Positions 33,194-43,446 of a stretch of 64,000 nucleotides of DNA are shown piece after piece. Each line of letters starts with the position of its first letter. Within the stretch, counting starts at the first letter, position 1. Where the stretch lies: the NCBI GenBank assembly GCA_910574455.1, contig CAJSYZ010000005.1, forward strand, positions 5,580,001 through 5,644,000, read 5' to 3'. The notes under the pieces were generated by a model. The model had not been told where the DNA came from. It ran no database searches and saw only the letters and a program-made list of their open reading frames with translations. The translations under genes and the position numbers were made by a program. The DNA comes from Trichaptum fuscoviolaceum. Taxonomy: Eukaryota > Basidiomycota > Agaricomycetes > Hymenochaetales > Trichaptaceae.

Positions 33194-34970
33194 CTACAAG
33201 TCGTAAGGTCGGACGGCATTTGCTTCCATCTCGTATGGTATGATGTTAAATAAGGTGGATAAACCAGCGTCACTACCAGAAGACCAGGGCGGTTGGTAGC
33301 TTCTTGGAAGAGGAACCCGAGTACGTGAGCTTGAATCGGTCGATGACTCCCCCATCCCCGTAGTTAAAGAAGTGTCGGTGAAGAACGCTTCGTCCGGCGG
33401 AACAGTCGTCACAAATGATACCGGTTGAGAGCCAGTGGCTGCAGCACGGGAAGGATCAAAGAGCAACGGATCTTGGATGTTGACCATGAGACGCGTGATC
33501 ATGATAACCGCAATTCTGAAGACATGTTGAACGATAGGATTATATGAACGAGGAAAAGGCTTACACATTAGCAAAGGTGATACTAATGCCCTTCAAGACG
33601 AACTGAGAGGACAGTCATAGCTCAGCCAAATATGTAAAGGTATAGCTTGTACGGTTGGGGGCGTACCGGGGCATACTGTCAAATTTTGAATCTAGATTAT
33701 GGCCAACAGAATAGCGTATTCACTTACTATGGATGTTAGAATATTTGAGAGATTTGCTAACGCCATTATTCTAGGCAAAAAGTCAGTTGAAGATTTACGT
33801 AAAAGTAGCAACAACCATACAGATAGTATAATGAGCCTATCTCCAAAATGATGTGAACTCCTGAGGCATGAATTCAGAACAAAAGGCCACGCACCATCCC
33901 TAATAAGCAGCTCGGAAAGCCTTCCCGCTCCCATTTTCCAGAGGCGAATTGCCTTGCACAGAGTAAGCACGAAGATGAAAGAGTCAAAGAGCAGGAGGCC
34001 GCTCCAAGACAACGCCAATTCTGCGCAAAGACCATCAGTTCGTCATCGAGATAAAGACAGGCATGGATGATGAGAACGTACGAATTCCGCTACAATCCAA
34101 CAGGGAGCAATCAGATGGGTAACAGTAATTACAAAAGCTGCCGACACGTACTCATGCACCGACATTAAAGGCTGACAACTCAAAGTAAATTGAGTGTTGG
34201 AAGACTGGCCAGCAATTGACCACTGGAAGTATTAATCACAGCAAGCTCGAACTCAGAAATAGATTTCCCTTACAGCTGCGATGCCCAAGGCTGCTAAAAC
34301 AATGAATACCATTGACCATAGTACTGATCGTTTACGCTCATAGAGTGCGTAGGTGCGCAGGCACAGGATTGCTAGCATTCGTTTAGAAGTGATTCAAACA
34401 GAGGCTATGTGTAAGATGGACTGACCTCCGACGATGACTTGACTTACAACCACAAAGATTTGATTATAGGTCTGAAAGCTAGTGCATCTGCAAAATCCTC
34501 AGCCGTCATATTATATCGACGAAACGAAGCCCCGAAACATACACCTAAAATGAATGAAAAATTGGTTACGATTCCAATGCGATAGAACTGATCATACCGT
34601 ACCTCGTCTGACCATTGGACTAACCCTTGAAGAATAAGGGGTACATTTCCGATTAAGTTCAGGTAGCGGTTTAGGAAAAAGAAAACTGTGACTGCAGTGG
34701 GGCGTTTGAACCAGAAATGTTGGACTTCGTCTGGTAGCGTTATAAGATAGTCATAATATAGCAGGGCTGGCGTGGGATGCGAAGCAACAGTGAGCATTTA
34801 GCAGGTAGACCATTCGAAAAAGGAAAACGCACCAATGGATGCTAGAGAGTAATAGTTGTACGCATAGCTAATGGATCATCAGAGCATGAACAAAACAACA
34901 GGTCGTAAGATACGCACATTTGAGGAATGACTTGATTAAAATCAATCACGTTAGGATCTGTCACAGGCAT
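33194..34970 (-). CDS. DUF6533 family multi-pass membrane protein (second copy)
   Basis: ATG at 34970 gives M-P-V-T-D-P-N-V-I-D-F-N-Q. Three short exons then join to the DUF6533 hallmark A-L-L-Y-Y-D-Y-L-I-T-L-P-D-E-V-Q-H-F-W and V-F-F-F-L-N-R-Y-L-N-L-I-G. Later exons read T-Y-N-Q-I-F-V-V-V-S-Q-V, then L-R-T-Y-A-L-Y-E-R-K-R-S-V-L-W, then L-L-L-F-D-S-F-I-F-V-L-T-L-C-K-A and L-I-R-D-G. The last exon is a soluble Ser/Pro-rich tail (I-Q-D-P-L-L-F-D-P-S-R-A) ending at 33194. All family blocks are present in order with usable splice sites, and this copy looks more intact than the one at 24.9-26.9 kb. The function of the family is unknown; the helices imply an integral membrane location. Confidence 0.83.
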
Positions 34971-35953
34971 ACGAGTAAATCATTCGTTGTGAGCCCTCTC
35001 CAACAGTAGGCTACATGTAGGATGTTCGAATTGCGTTCGAAAGGACTCGTTCAAATTGGCGAAAGCCTGGAGATAAATCGTGGTTGGGAAAGTTCGTGAA
35101 TGTGATCAATGCTAAGCTCGGTCTGAGTCAATATGAAGCATGAGCAGACCCTGCTTCAGAACCAACTGAAGGACAGCGGCAGGCAATGGCACGCTGTGGC
35201 AGTCTTGAACTGCACAAACGCGGCAAAGCGATGCTTCCTCGCTGAGCAAGGTCGACCAGCCGAGTCCCCCAAACACATGGCAAGCTTACTGAGGAGTACT
35301 GCCAGTGCCAGTGTATGATTGGTCCTGACGTTTTGAATTCAATGATTTCAACCGCCAATATAATTACAATTGAAGTTCAAGGGTCGGTCATATCTGTTTC
35401 TCCCACAGACTCAGATCATAGTAGGCCAATCGCAGACGTCCTCCACTTCATAGCACCAAGTCGAACGTTAGTCGAACGAGACTCGCGTAAGATTCGGACC
35501 GTTGCATCAAGCTTCAAATTTCGATTTTTCGTATCAAGGTCAGTCTGTGATTTCAGGCTAAGAGCACGCGTTATGAGACATAATGTCAGGCCGACTCGGA
35601 AAATCACCCGAAGGCAGCAGAAGTGGCCCAGAAGTATAATAGACGGGCATTCGGTGTGTTCCGTACAATTGACGATGATAGAACATGTTAGGTCATGCCC
35701 GCCCACAGAACTCCATGGCCGGGTACGCCAGAGCACTACCGGATAACGACGTTGGCTCCGGTCGTCGAGCAGAGGCGAGATGTCCGCTTCAGAGTCGACT
35801 AATAATCCGACGGAATAGAGACACAAGCTGATTTAACGTAGCAGCACAAATAATTTGCTCAACGTCTACGCGTGAGGAAACTGAGAGGAATATCGATGAG
35901 TAAGAGGCACAATCTCAAAACTCAAGTAGTGGCATACAATAGCAAAACTCACC
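34971..35953. other. Intergenic region
   Basis: About 980 bp. Open frames of 130-140 codons occur on both strands at 35315-35826 but overlap each other antisense and show no domain, splice pattern or start context. No feature supported. Confidence 0.4.
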
Positions 35954-36846
35954 TCACTGAATGCCTTCCCGTTCAGAATGCAGCCCTTTCGCCTTCGCTT
36001 CTTTCAATGCCCGGTAATGTCGTATGGCCTTATCCCGCTCAAGTTCCATCATACGCTTTTGCGCTATTGATACAACACCGTTTCCTTCCTCAGTACCATC
36101 GTCATCCCCGGAGCGTTTCTTAACCTTATCTTGATTGGCTGCAACAAGACGCTTAAGACGCGGTGCAATTTTGAGATCCGGCGGAGCCTGTACAATGTCA
36201 TTCAGGCGTTTGGGTTTGGACGAAGAAGTCCGAGCGAAGTCTTTCACGGGTTCCTTTCCTTTCGATTTTCGGGTAAGTGAGCTGTCTTCGCCGTCATCGT
36301 CATCGTCAACGGCCCTAAGGTTCCCGGATTTATTATCAACTTGCGCAATGTCACGCTCGGAAGCTTTGGCCTTTTGTTTGGAGACAGACGTAGTGTTCTT
36401 CATAGCGGTCCGTACCAACGGTCGCATGTCGTCTTCCACTCGTCTGATACGAAGCTCAGTAATAGATACACTTCCGTAAAACCACTATTGCGCACCTATT
36501 GAAATGTTTCAAAGATTCTCCTGGCTTGATCTGGAAACCACTCTGTTTCGCCTGATTCTCATGCCCGTTGCTCGTCTTCCTCTTCTTCCTCTTTGCGCCT
36601 TCCCCATCACCACCCTCGTCAGCTAGTGCTCTCATCCTCTCTCTCCAAGCCCTTTGGGTCGCTTCTGCGTTCAATATACGCGTCATAGACTTTGGCATAT
36701 CGTCCGAAAGAAGTGCTTGCGAAGGAGGCAGATCAGACTTCCTTCAAATTGGTGAGTTATACTTTCTTGGTCCCAAAGAACATGTATACACACTTATCCG
36801 CTCTCATTTGCTCCCTAACAGATCTTTTGGCCCGTTTATGAGGCAT
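35954..36846 (-). CDS. CCDC137-like basic nucleolar-type protein
   Basis: ATG at 36846 gives M-P-H-K-R-A-K-R-S-V-R-E-Q-M-R-A-D, joined by an intron to K-S-D-L-P-P-S-Q-A-L-L and then M-T-R-I-L-N-A-E-A-T-Q-R-A-W-R-E-R-M. Next comes a lysine-rich stretch (K-R-K-K-R-K) and, across another intron, I-K-P-G-E-S-L-K-H-F-N-R-R-V-E-D-D-M-R-P-L. The last exon is Lys/Ser/Asp-rich with an acidic D-D-D-D-D-G-E-D patch, and ends E-R-E-G-I-Q at 35954. The K-P-G-E-S-x-x-x-F-N-R-R-V-E block matches what I know of CCDC137-type proteins, so nucleolar location and a role near ribosome assembly are inferences from composition and family only. Confidence 0.68.
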
Positions 36847-36931
36847 ACTGAAATTGAGACTGGTGAAAAGTTGGGTATTGGAAGTGAAGTTCACCGGCGA
36901 GTAATTAGATGCTTTCAAAATCCTGAGTTGA

Positions 36932-37403
36932 TTATTCAAGCGCCGACTCGGACTTGGACTTACTAACCTTCAACAATGTAGGATTCAAGTTCATGAAGTC
37001 ATCTCTGAGCCAGTCTTTCGCATCAGAAAACACTGCATACTTGGTTGCCATGCCGTCTACTTCTGCTTTGTACGCGGGATGAAATTCCAGAATCACCGGG
37101 TACCAGTTTGGCTTATAATATGCAAATAGCACCACTCTTCCATATGATGACAATTTCGCTTGCAGGATACAGCCTTCGCTAAACATCCCTCAGGCTAAAG
37201 TGCCAATCCAAAATCTGTCGCCTTACTGGATCAGCGGATCGTCGGCAGTGGGATTTGCGCGTGAAGTCCTCTATGTGCTGCGCAATTCGATCTTGTTCAG
37301 TATATAACTTGAAGGCAGGGGTGTTCCAGCCGAAAAAAACTTGGGTTTTGCTTACCTTGTGTCGATATTCCTCAGTCAGCTCCTCGATCCTTTGTTTCGG
37401 CAC
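36932..37403 (-). CDS. Unrecognised gene, 5' end unresolved
   Basis: Minus-strand reading P-K-Q-R-I-E-E-L-T-E-E-Y-R-H-K is followed by a GTAAGC donor, then a second block joined over an intron ending at TTTAG near 37183: G-C-I-L-Q-A-K-L-S-S-Y-G-R-V-V-L-F-A-Y-Y, N-W-Y-P-V-I-L-E-F-H-P-A-Y and D-W-L-R-D-D-F-M-N-L-N-P. It stops at 36932. The second block looks strongly coding. No ATG is available before the divergent S33 peptidase start at 37415, so the gene is truncated, uses a hidden exon, or is a relic. No family recognised; it lies 85 bp upstream of the CCDC137-like start on the same strand. Confidence 0.4.
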
Positions 37404-37414
37404 GATACCTCGTA

Positions 37415-39839
37415 ATGGACTATATCGATTCGGTTACTCCGAGTCGGACTTGGGCTGGACAAGGACGAGGGACGCGACTTGCGAGGGTTATCTTGCTCAT
37501 ATCCGCTCTGAAAAGTGCAGAGGCTTCAGCTAGTTTTCTCAACTTAGGTGCCTCTGGTAAACTCCACGTCCCCGTGAAGCGTCAAGCAAGTAGTGATCAA
37601 GTCTTCAATTGGACCGCAGTATGCTTCCCCACTGACATCATGACGCACATTGAATAAACTGATTTCAAACCCGGGGCTGCCCAGATCCAACCTTCCGAGA
37701 ACCTTACCTGGACGCCGTGCTACACCAATTTTGAGTGTGCGAGGCTGTCGGTATGCACTTATTCGTCTTTGCTCTTATGTAACTGCTAAATGACCGCAGG
37801 TTCCACTCGACTATAGCGACCCTACTGGGAAGCAGGCCGCTATTGCCCTCACTAAGTTCCCGTCCAGAATCCCCGTCGGTCAAGAAGGCTATCGAGGGCC
37901 GATCTTATTCAATCCGGGTGCGCTTGCCTTCCTCAAACATAAAATCTAACATCTGACGAACCCGTTTTATTCAAGGGGGTCCGGGAGGGTCTGGCATCCA
38001 GACGATACTGAGCCTAGGGGAAGAATTTAGCACCGTACTGGGGGATGACTATGACCTGATTGGGTTCGACCCACGCGGTTAATGCATTCGTGTTTCTGTA
38101 TTTCCAGTGACTGACCGACACGGACCGTCACAGGTGTTGGATACACGACTCCGGGCATATTTACGTTCTCGTCCAAGCCTGAGGGCGCGAGTTTCCCGGG
38201 TGCACTCAATGCGGCTATGAACGAGACGTCTGGGTCCTTGGGCAAGATCTATGCAACCGCCCAAACTTTTGGCGATATCGCGAAGGCACGCATCCAAGAT
38301 GTGGCGGAGCATGTAACGACTCCGGTCGTTGCGAGGGATATGATGAACATTGTGAAGGCACATGGCATGGATAAATTGCAATACTGGGGCTTTTCGTAAG
38401 GCGGTTTCCAGTATGAACTCTACCGATGTTAACTTAGTTTCTAGCTATGGAACAGTATTAGGAGCTACGTATGTGTAGCTTAGTGTAGCTCGGAAGTGAC
38501 AAGGGCGCTAATGATAAGTTAATAATTTCTACAGGTTTGCTTCAATGTTTCCGGTAGATCTCTCACATTTTCAAGCCCGGTTTCTCTCCATTGCTCACTT
38601 TATTGTCTCAGGATAACGTTGGACGTATCATACTTGATGGGGTAGTGGATGCTGATACATGGTACACAGGTTAGTATTCATGTAGTCCTTCTATGGCGTC
38701 CACAGACTAATATATGTTTCTATCAGGTCAATACGCGCGTGATCTGATAGACACCGACAAAGATCTCTTTCAAATTTACCAAGCTTGTGTCGAAGCAGGA
38801 CCTTCTATCTGCCCAATCCATGAAACAAGTGCGAATGCGATCGATCAGCGAATTGATGCTTTTCTCGATAAACTGAAAATCCAACCGCTCAGCTTCTACA
38901 ATGAAACTTCAGGCGCGTACGGCACGCTGGACTACTCTGCCGCTAAAGGGGCCATTGCAGCTGTGCTTTATGTTCCGTACGATTCCAGCGCAAGCCTCAC
39001 ACAGGCGCTAGCTCTGGCGGAGCAGGGAGTTAGTCAGCCTCTGTTTGATCTGTCGAACAGACAGTCGTCAAGCAGTGACTTTGTGTGCGACTGTGCTGCG
39101 AATCCGCCCACGCCGTTCGCAGCTGGAGCCGACGTTACTTATACAATTGCGTGCGGTGATAAGACACCGCAATCTAATGCGACTCTGGATGACCTGCGAA
39201 GTCTGTACGAGACCATCGCACTAGACTCACAATTTGCAGATACTTGGACTATCTTCATCGGCTGCTCGTAAGCTTTCTGTTGGCAAAATAACTAGCATGT
39301 GCTCATCTCCATTCTAGTGGGTGGAAGATCAGTGGCAAGGAGCGCTTCAGAGGTAAGAATGAATCTCCGACCTAAACTAATATCCTGATGCTCAAGCATT
39401 TGCTTCGCAGGCAATTTCAACACAAACACTAGCTTCCCAATCCTTTTCATTGGAAACACTGCAGGTATGGAAATCAAATAATCACTTATATAAAGGATGA
39501 CTTAGATGATGTCATTTAAGATCCAGCAACTCCCATACACAAGTAAGTTATATTTTAAAGCAAGCAAGCAACAACAAACTTAAGATATCGTAGCGCACAT
39601 AAGATGTCTCAAGGATTCCCGGGCTCCGTTGTACTCACTCAGAATTCTTCAGGGGCAAGTTTTCTCTCGGTTTCCTACCAATCAACATTGATGCTAATGA
39701 TTTTGTCAAATAGCACTGCTCTGTAGCTGCAACGTCCACGTGCACATCTAAGGTGGTTCGCGAATACTTTCGTGATGGCAAGTTCCCTGCAAATGGAACT
39801 GTCTGCGACATCGAGAGCACTATTTTCGGGAGCTCGTGA
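37415..39839 (+). CDS. Peptidase S33 / TAP-like alpha/beta hydrolase
   Basis: Secreted or membrane-anchored serine hydrolase related to tripeptidyl aminopeptidases. The N-terminus has a hydrophobic anchor (A-R-V-I-L-L-I-S-A-L). Conserved blocks in order: F-N-W-T-A-I-Q-P-S-E-N-L-T-W-T-P-C-Y, E-C-A-R-L-S-V-P-L-D-Y, the oxyanion segment F-N-P-G-G-P-G-G-S-G, V-G-F-D-P-R-G-type (here I-G-F-D-P-R-G), and the nucleophile elbow W-G-F-S-Y-G-T. The elbow serine codon is split by an intron at about 38397. Then come D-N-V-G-R-I-I-L-D-G-V-V-D, and the TAP-like C-terminus with N-T-A-D-P-A-T-P (acid) and S-S-G-H-C-S (histidine), ending I-F-G-S-S with TGA at 39837-39839. About eleven introns; all three triad positions are present. 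Confidence 0.9.
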
Positions 39840-40480
39840 TGGGCGCTATCTATATATACCTAAGCTCTTGGATTTCAGCGGGCGTTGGAGGGGCGTTGGA
39901 TCTGATGTCAGGAGGCTCGGACTTTAACAACTAATCCTTAGCATAACATTCGTTTCACACTCAAACTATGGCGTATATAGCAGACTGAAATTCACTCATT
40001 TTGATGTTTATGACGAAATGAATTAGCGGGGGAATGATGAAACGGTGATGCGTTCCCGAGTATGCCAAGGTAAGTTTGCTCAATTGAAGATTTCTGCATA
40101 GGTGTATGTTTATCTCATTACCTTCCACCTTTCATCCACCATTTGATTCAACTAAACAGACGCACATGAGTCGCGACTAGTGGGTATAGGGATTACATCT
40201 AATGCGCACCGGCGAAGTCTTTGTTAGTGTATGTCTGTCGATTCGTCTTCGTCAACTCGAGGTTGCGATCAGGGATACATTATTGCAGCATGACTCTTTA
40301 AGCTGTATAGATGAGAGAACCTTTGGTATTCAATTTATCAGAAACTCCGCAATTTGCTAGACTGGCCGTTCCTCCGTTAACAACCTTCCTGGTCATACCG
40401 AGGAAACAAATACTACCGATGTGATCCATGAAGGGGGGACCTACAACTCTGAGATGTGCGGTGGGTGACATTCATCTACC
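39840..40480. other. Intergenic region
   Basis: About 640 bp between convergent coding regions. No gene, tRNA or repeat recognised. Confidence 0.4.
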
Positions 40481-41640
40481 CTATGTAGTAACCTTGAATT
40501 CCACGTTATTACTCGCGCAGTATTTGGCAGTGTCTTTGAATAAGACCATGGAAGGATTGAAGTTATCTGAATAGGTGATGAGCATTCTCTGTACGTGTCG
40601 ATACGCTTTGAGGGTTGCAAGCGCGATTTGATCCTGATCGTCCTCGTCCATACTGCAAAGCTTACGGTAGTAAAAATGAAAGTTAAAGAATAGATGCAAG
40701 AAGTATGAGGGATAAGCCTGGCAAGCCCTCCGCCCAATCCGCACGCAAGCTCAAGGTCTCCACGGACGGGAAGAATTGTAAGGCGATCCCGACGTCAACT
40801 GCATTCCACGACGGAACAAACTGGAGTGTCGTGACGTGTGTCGTAATAAAGCTGCTGAAAAGAGGTAGAAGATTGTCTACCCCGTCATGAAGAGGTAGCT
40901 CCAATTTCTTTGTATAGTTGAGAGGATTCATCAGCCAGGTACATATACCAGAGGCAATGAGGTCGATGTTGACTGGGGACAGAACCTCTGGACTCGAAGA
41001 CGGGATCAGAGAACCCGTTTGCGCTTGTGTTTTCACTGGTACTTGCCCTTTTCTCCACCACGGTACATTCATCGAGTCTATGCTCAAACTCTTCAAGAAA
41101 CGTAGTCTTGGTAGTTCCATTGACAGCTTCCAAAAGTCCTCGTAATCGGACTCAAACAAAGACGCTTGTCGGAGCCACAGATGCTCGAGATGCTTCATGT
41201 CGGCCAGCTGTACGATAATGTCGTGAGGCGCCTTGATAAGATTGCCTGGGGCATTGGCTTTGATTTCAGTTTCTTGATAATCAGCGTCGTGTTGACGAAA
41301 ATTATGTCAATGGAGATGTGTGACGTTCGGCGCACCAACAGTCGCGTGGGATTGATCTGGCGCACCAAAATTGTGAAAGCTCAGCTGGCGGACCCATGGT
41401 CCGATTTGCGGGCTGTGGAAGACCGATGGCAGCTGTTCAATACCCGAGATAAATATACGGCGGCGAAGGTACCGTTATGCGATATCAGTCCAAGATCGGT
41501 GGACGAGCGACATCGTTTCAAGCGTGCGCTTTGTTTCGCCTGGCGGTTCTACTCTACCATAGGCCGCACAACGCGGCTCATCGCTCGATGAAATGGAAGG
41601 TGTTGAGAGTCCAGAGACTCTGCAAAAAGTTCAGGAACAA
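40481..41640 (-). pseudogene. F-box/LRR-like gene with premature stop
   Basis: Minus-strand reading contains G-R-V-E-P-P-G-E-T-K-R-T-L-E-T-M-S-L-V-H-R-S-W-T-D-I-A, then a TAA at 41475-41477, and continues in the same frame with R-Y-L-R-R-R-I-F-I-S-G-I-E-Q-L. A splice joins H-A-T-V-G to N-L-I-K-A-P-H-D-I, followed by M-K-H-L-E-H-L-W-L-R-Q-A-S-L and F-P-S-V-E-T-L-S-L-R. The last exon ends at 40481. The frame continuity on both sides of the TAA, with no GT/AG pair to remove it, argues for a broken gene. The leucine-rich strands and the L-V-H-R-S-W type helix fit mushroom F-box/LRR proteins, but the F-box core itself is not clear. Confidence 0.5.
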
Positions 41641-41713
41641 ATGTCAAAATTCGAGGATAACGCGCAATGCTTGATCTAGCATCGATCGTTTCAGGAGTTG
41701 TTGAATCCCTCTC

Positions 41714-42010
41714 CTACGCAATCGATTGCCTCTCGCTCGCGATGTGGTTTATGATATTCTCCGGTTCCAGTATCGTCACCTGATCGGGGTGTAAGTCATT
41801 CTGTCGAAAGAGTGCTAAGAGTTCATCGAAGAGGCTCATTGGCACAATGCCTGTGTACTTGATGAAGAACGAGGAAAAGAGCGCATCCGATGGGGTGGGG
41901 AACGATATCGATGACTCAGTGAAAGTCCTTAATAGTTAAATCGCATCCTCTAACGTTCTCAAACAGTAGCGCCATGTCGAATACTGCCAGGTCCTTTCAG
42001 AATGAAAACT
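41714..42010 (-). pseudogene. Second F-box/LRR-like relic next to the retrotransposon
   Basis: From an AG acceptor near 42011 one minus-strand frame reads S-F-H-S-E-R-T-W-Q-Y-S-T-W-R-Y-C-L-R-T-L-E-D-A-I, then TAA at 41936-41938, then L-L-R-T-F-T-E-S-S-I-S-F-P-T-P and on to L-E-P-E-N-I-I-N-H-I-A-S-E-R-Q-S-I-A with TAG at 41714-41716. This looks like the last exon of a separate gene. The rest would lie to the right, where the Ty3/gypsy element begins at 42045, so the insertion may have cut an already dying gene. Family assignment is by resemblance only. Confidence 0.35.
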
Positions 42011-42039
42011 CTGGAGGTTCAAGATTCATCAGGTGGAGG

Positions 42040-42044
42040 TACGC
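42040..42044. repeat. Left target-site duplication of the Ty3/gypsy element
   Basis: TACGC immediately precedes the TGTCGAG LTR terminus; the same five bases follow the 3' LTR at 50202-50206. Confidence 0.85.
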
Positions 42045-42539
42045 TGTCGAGATCCCAGGCCCCTTTTCTCATTTCCCGCACGTTCCCGCCAAGGATCCCG
42101 ACATGAGCAGACAATCCCGCGAGGAGAATCCCGCCATTGGATTCCCGGCGCGAAACCTCATTCCCGAATCGCACGATCCCATGCTCACGTGACTTATCCC
42201 GCACCACCGTCCCGGCAACCATGCACGCATACACACACTCATTTACGACGACCCGCCACGGCACACGTACATTCACTTATTAACATACGCTCATTAATCC
42301 GCTAGTACCTCAAGGTGACGACCTGCAACAGTCTGGCATACCTAGTCTGGCTAGTCGCGGCCCCGGACCGGACGCTGACGTCCACGGACAGGCCGTAGCC
42401 ATCTGGAGAGACGGGATAGACATGCCTAGCGGTGCGGTCGTAGCATGTATCGTTTGTAGTAGATAGGTGCGCATTGCGCAAGGACACTTAGCGTAGATTA
42501 ACTATACAGTCTTTACGAAGTAGATAAATAGCTGTAGGC
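42045..42539 (+). repeat. Truncated LTR (first 495 bp) at the outer left end
   Basis: It begins TGTCGAGATCCC and stops at TAGCTGTAGGC, where the next LTR starts without any spacer. It carries the same variants as the 3' LTR (for example CCCAGGCCCC, TTATTAAC, TAGCGGTGCGG); only one difference was noticed by eye (GCACGATCC versus GCATGATCC). The inner full LTR differs from both at about nine places in the same stretch. Confidence 0.9.
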
Positions 42540-43357
42540 TGTCGAGATCCCGGGCTCCTTTTCTCATTTCCCGCACTTTCCCGCCAAGGATCCCGACATG
42601 AGCAGACAAACCCGCGGGGAGAATCCCGCCATTGGATTCCCCGCGCGAAACCTCATTCCCGAATCGCACGATCCCATGCTCACGTGACTTATCCCGCACC
42701 ACCGTCCCGGCAACCATGCACGCATACACACACTCATTTACGACGACCCGCCATGGCACACGTACATTCACTTATCAACATACGCTCATTAATCCGTTAG
42801 TACCTCAAGGTGACGACCTGCAACAGTCTGGCATACCTAGTCTGGCTAGTCGCGGCCCCGGACCGGACGCTGACGTCCACGGACAGGCCGTAGCCATCTG
42901 GAGAGACGGGATAGACATGCCTAGCAGTGCGGTCGTAGCATGTATCGTTTGTAGTAGATAGGTGCGCATTGCGCAAGGACACTTAGCGTAGATTAACTAT
43001 ACAGTCTTTACGAAGTAGATAAATAGCTGTAGGCATCGTAAGGAGCACCCCACTTTTGACCTCTTGTGGAGTGCTTCCTTAGGTGCGATCTCTCTCTTTT
43101 CTCCTGTGTAGTTAGTTGCGCAATACTTACTTGTGGAGTGCTTCCTTAGGGATCCGCTTACTTGACGTTCAAAGCAGTGACGAGTCCTAGCTGGCCTTGA
43201 GAATCCCGCGACGCGCCTGGATAGAGTCCCGCGCGTTTCCCGCCTGAATTCCCACGCTCGTTCCCAGTCGCGAATCCAGATTCCCGAACGCGGGTTCTTG
43301 TCGCGAATTCCAGTTTCCCGAAACTGTTTCCCGCTACAATTCCCGACGGTCGTAACA
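42540..43357 (+). repeat. Full-length 5' LTR (818 bp)
   Basis: It runs from TGTCGAGATCCCGGG to CGTAACA with canonical TG/CA ends. It contains an internal near-duplicate of TTGTGGAGTGCTTCCTTAGG at about 43068 and 43133. Its first 495 bp are a different sequence variant from the outer partial LTR and the 3' LTR. Confidence 0.9.
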
Positions 43358-43372
43358 TTAGGTCAAAAGTCC

Positions 43373-43390
43373 TGGCTCACCGCCGCTCGG
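43373..43390 (+). promoter_or_regulatory. Candidate primer-binding site
   Basis: TGGCTCACCGCCGCTCGG begins with TGG, complementary to a tRNA CCA end, and the following bases resemble the complement of a T-arm. It starts 15 bp after the LTR end, farther than usual, so self-priming or another site remains possible. Confidence 0.25.
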
Positions 43391-43446
43391 ACTCGACACC
43401 CTCACGCTCTTTACTTCTACCCCCGCACCCGTACCGCCGACCAGCG

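Noticed and set aside
35315..35826. Overlapping open frames of 143 and 136 codons on opposite strands
   Set aside because: They overlap antisense, lack introns and domains, and have no supporting context; treated as chance.
41166..41591. 141-codon plus-strand open frame
   Set aside because: It is the antisense shadow of the F-box/LRR-like reading, which shows recognisable leucine-rich strands and splice sites on the minus strand.
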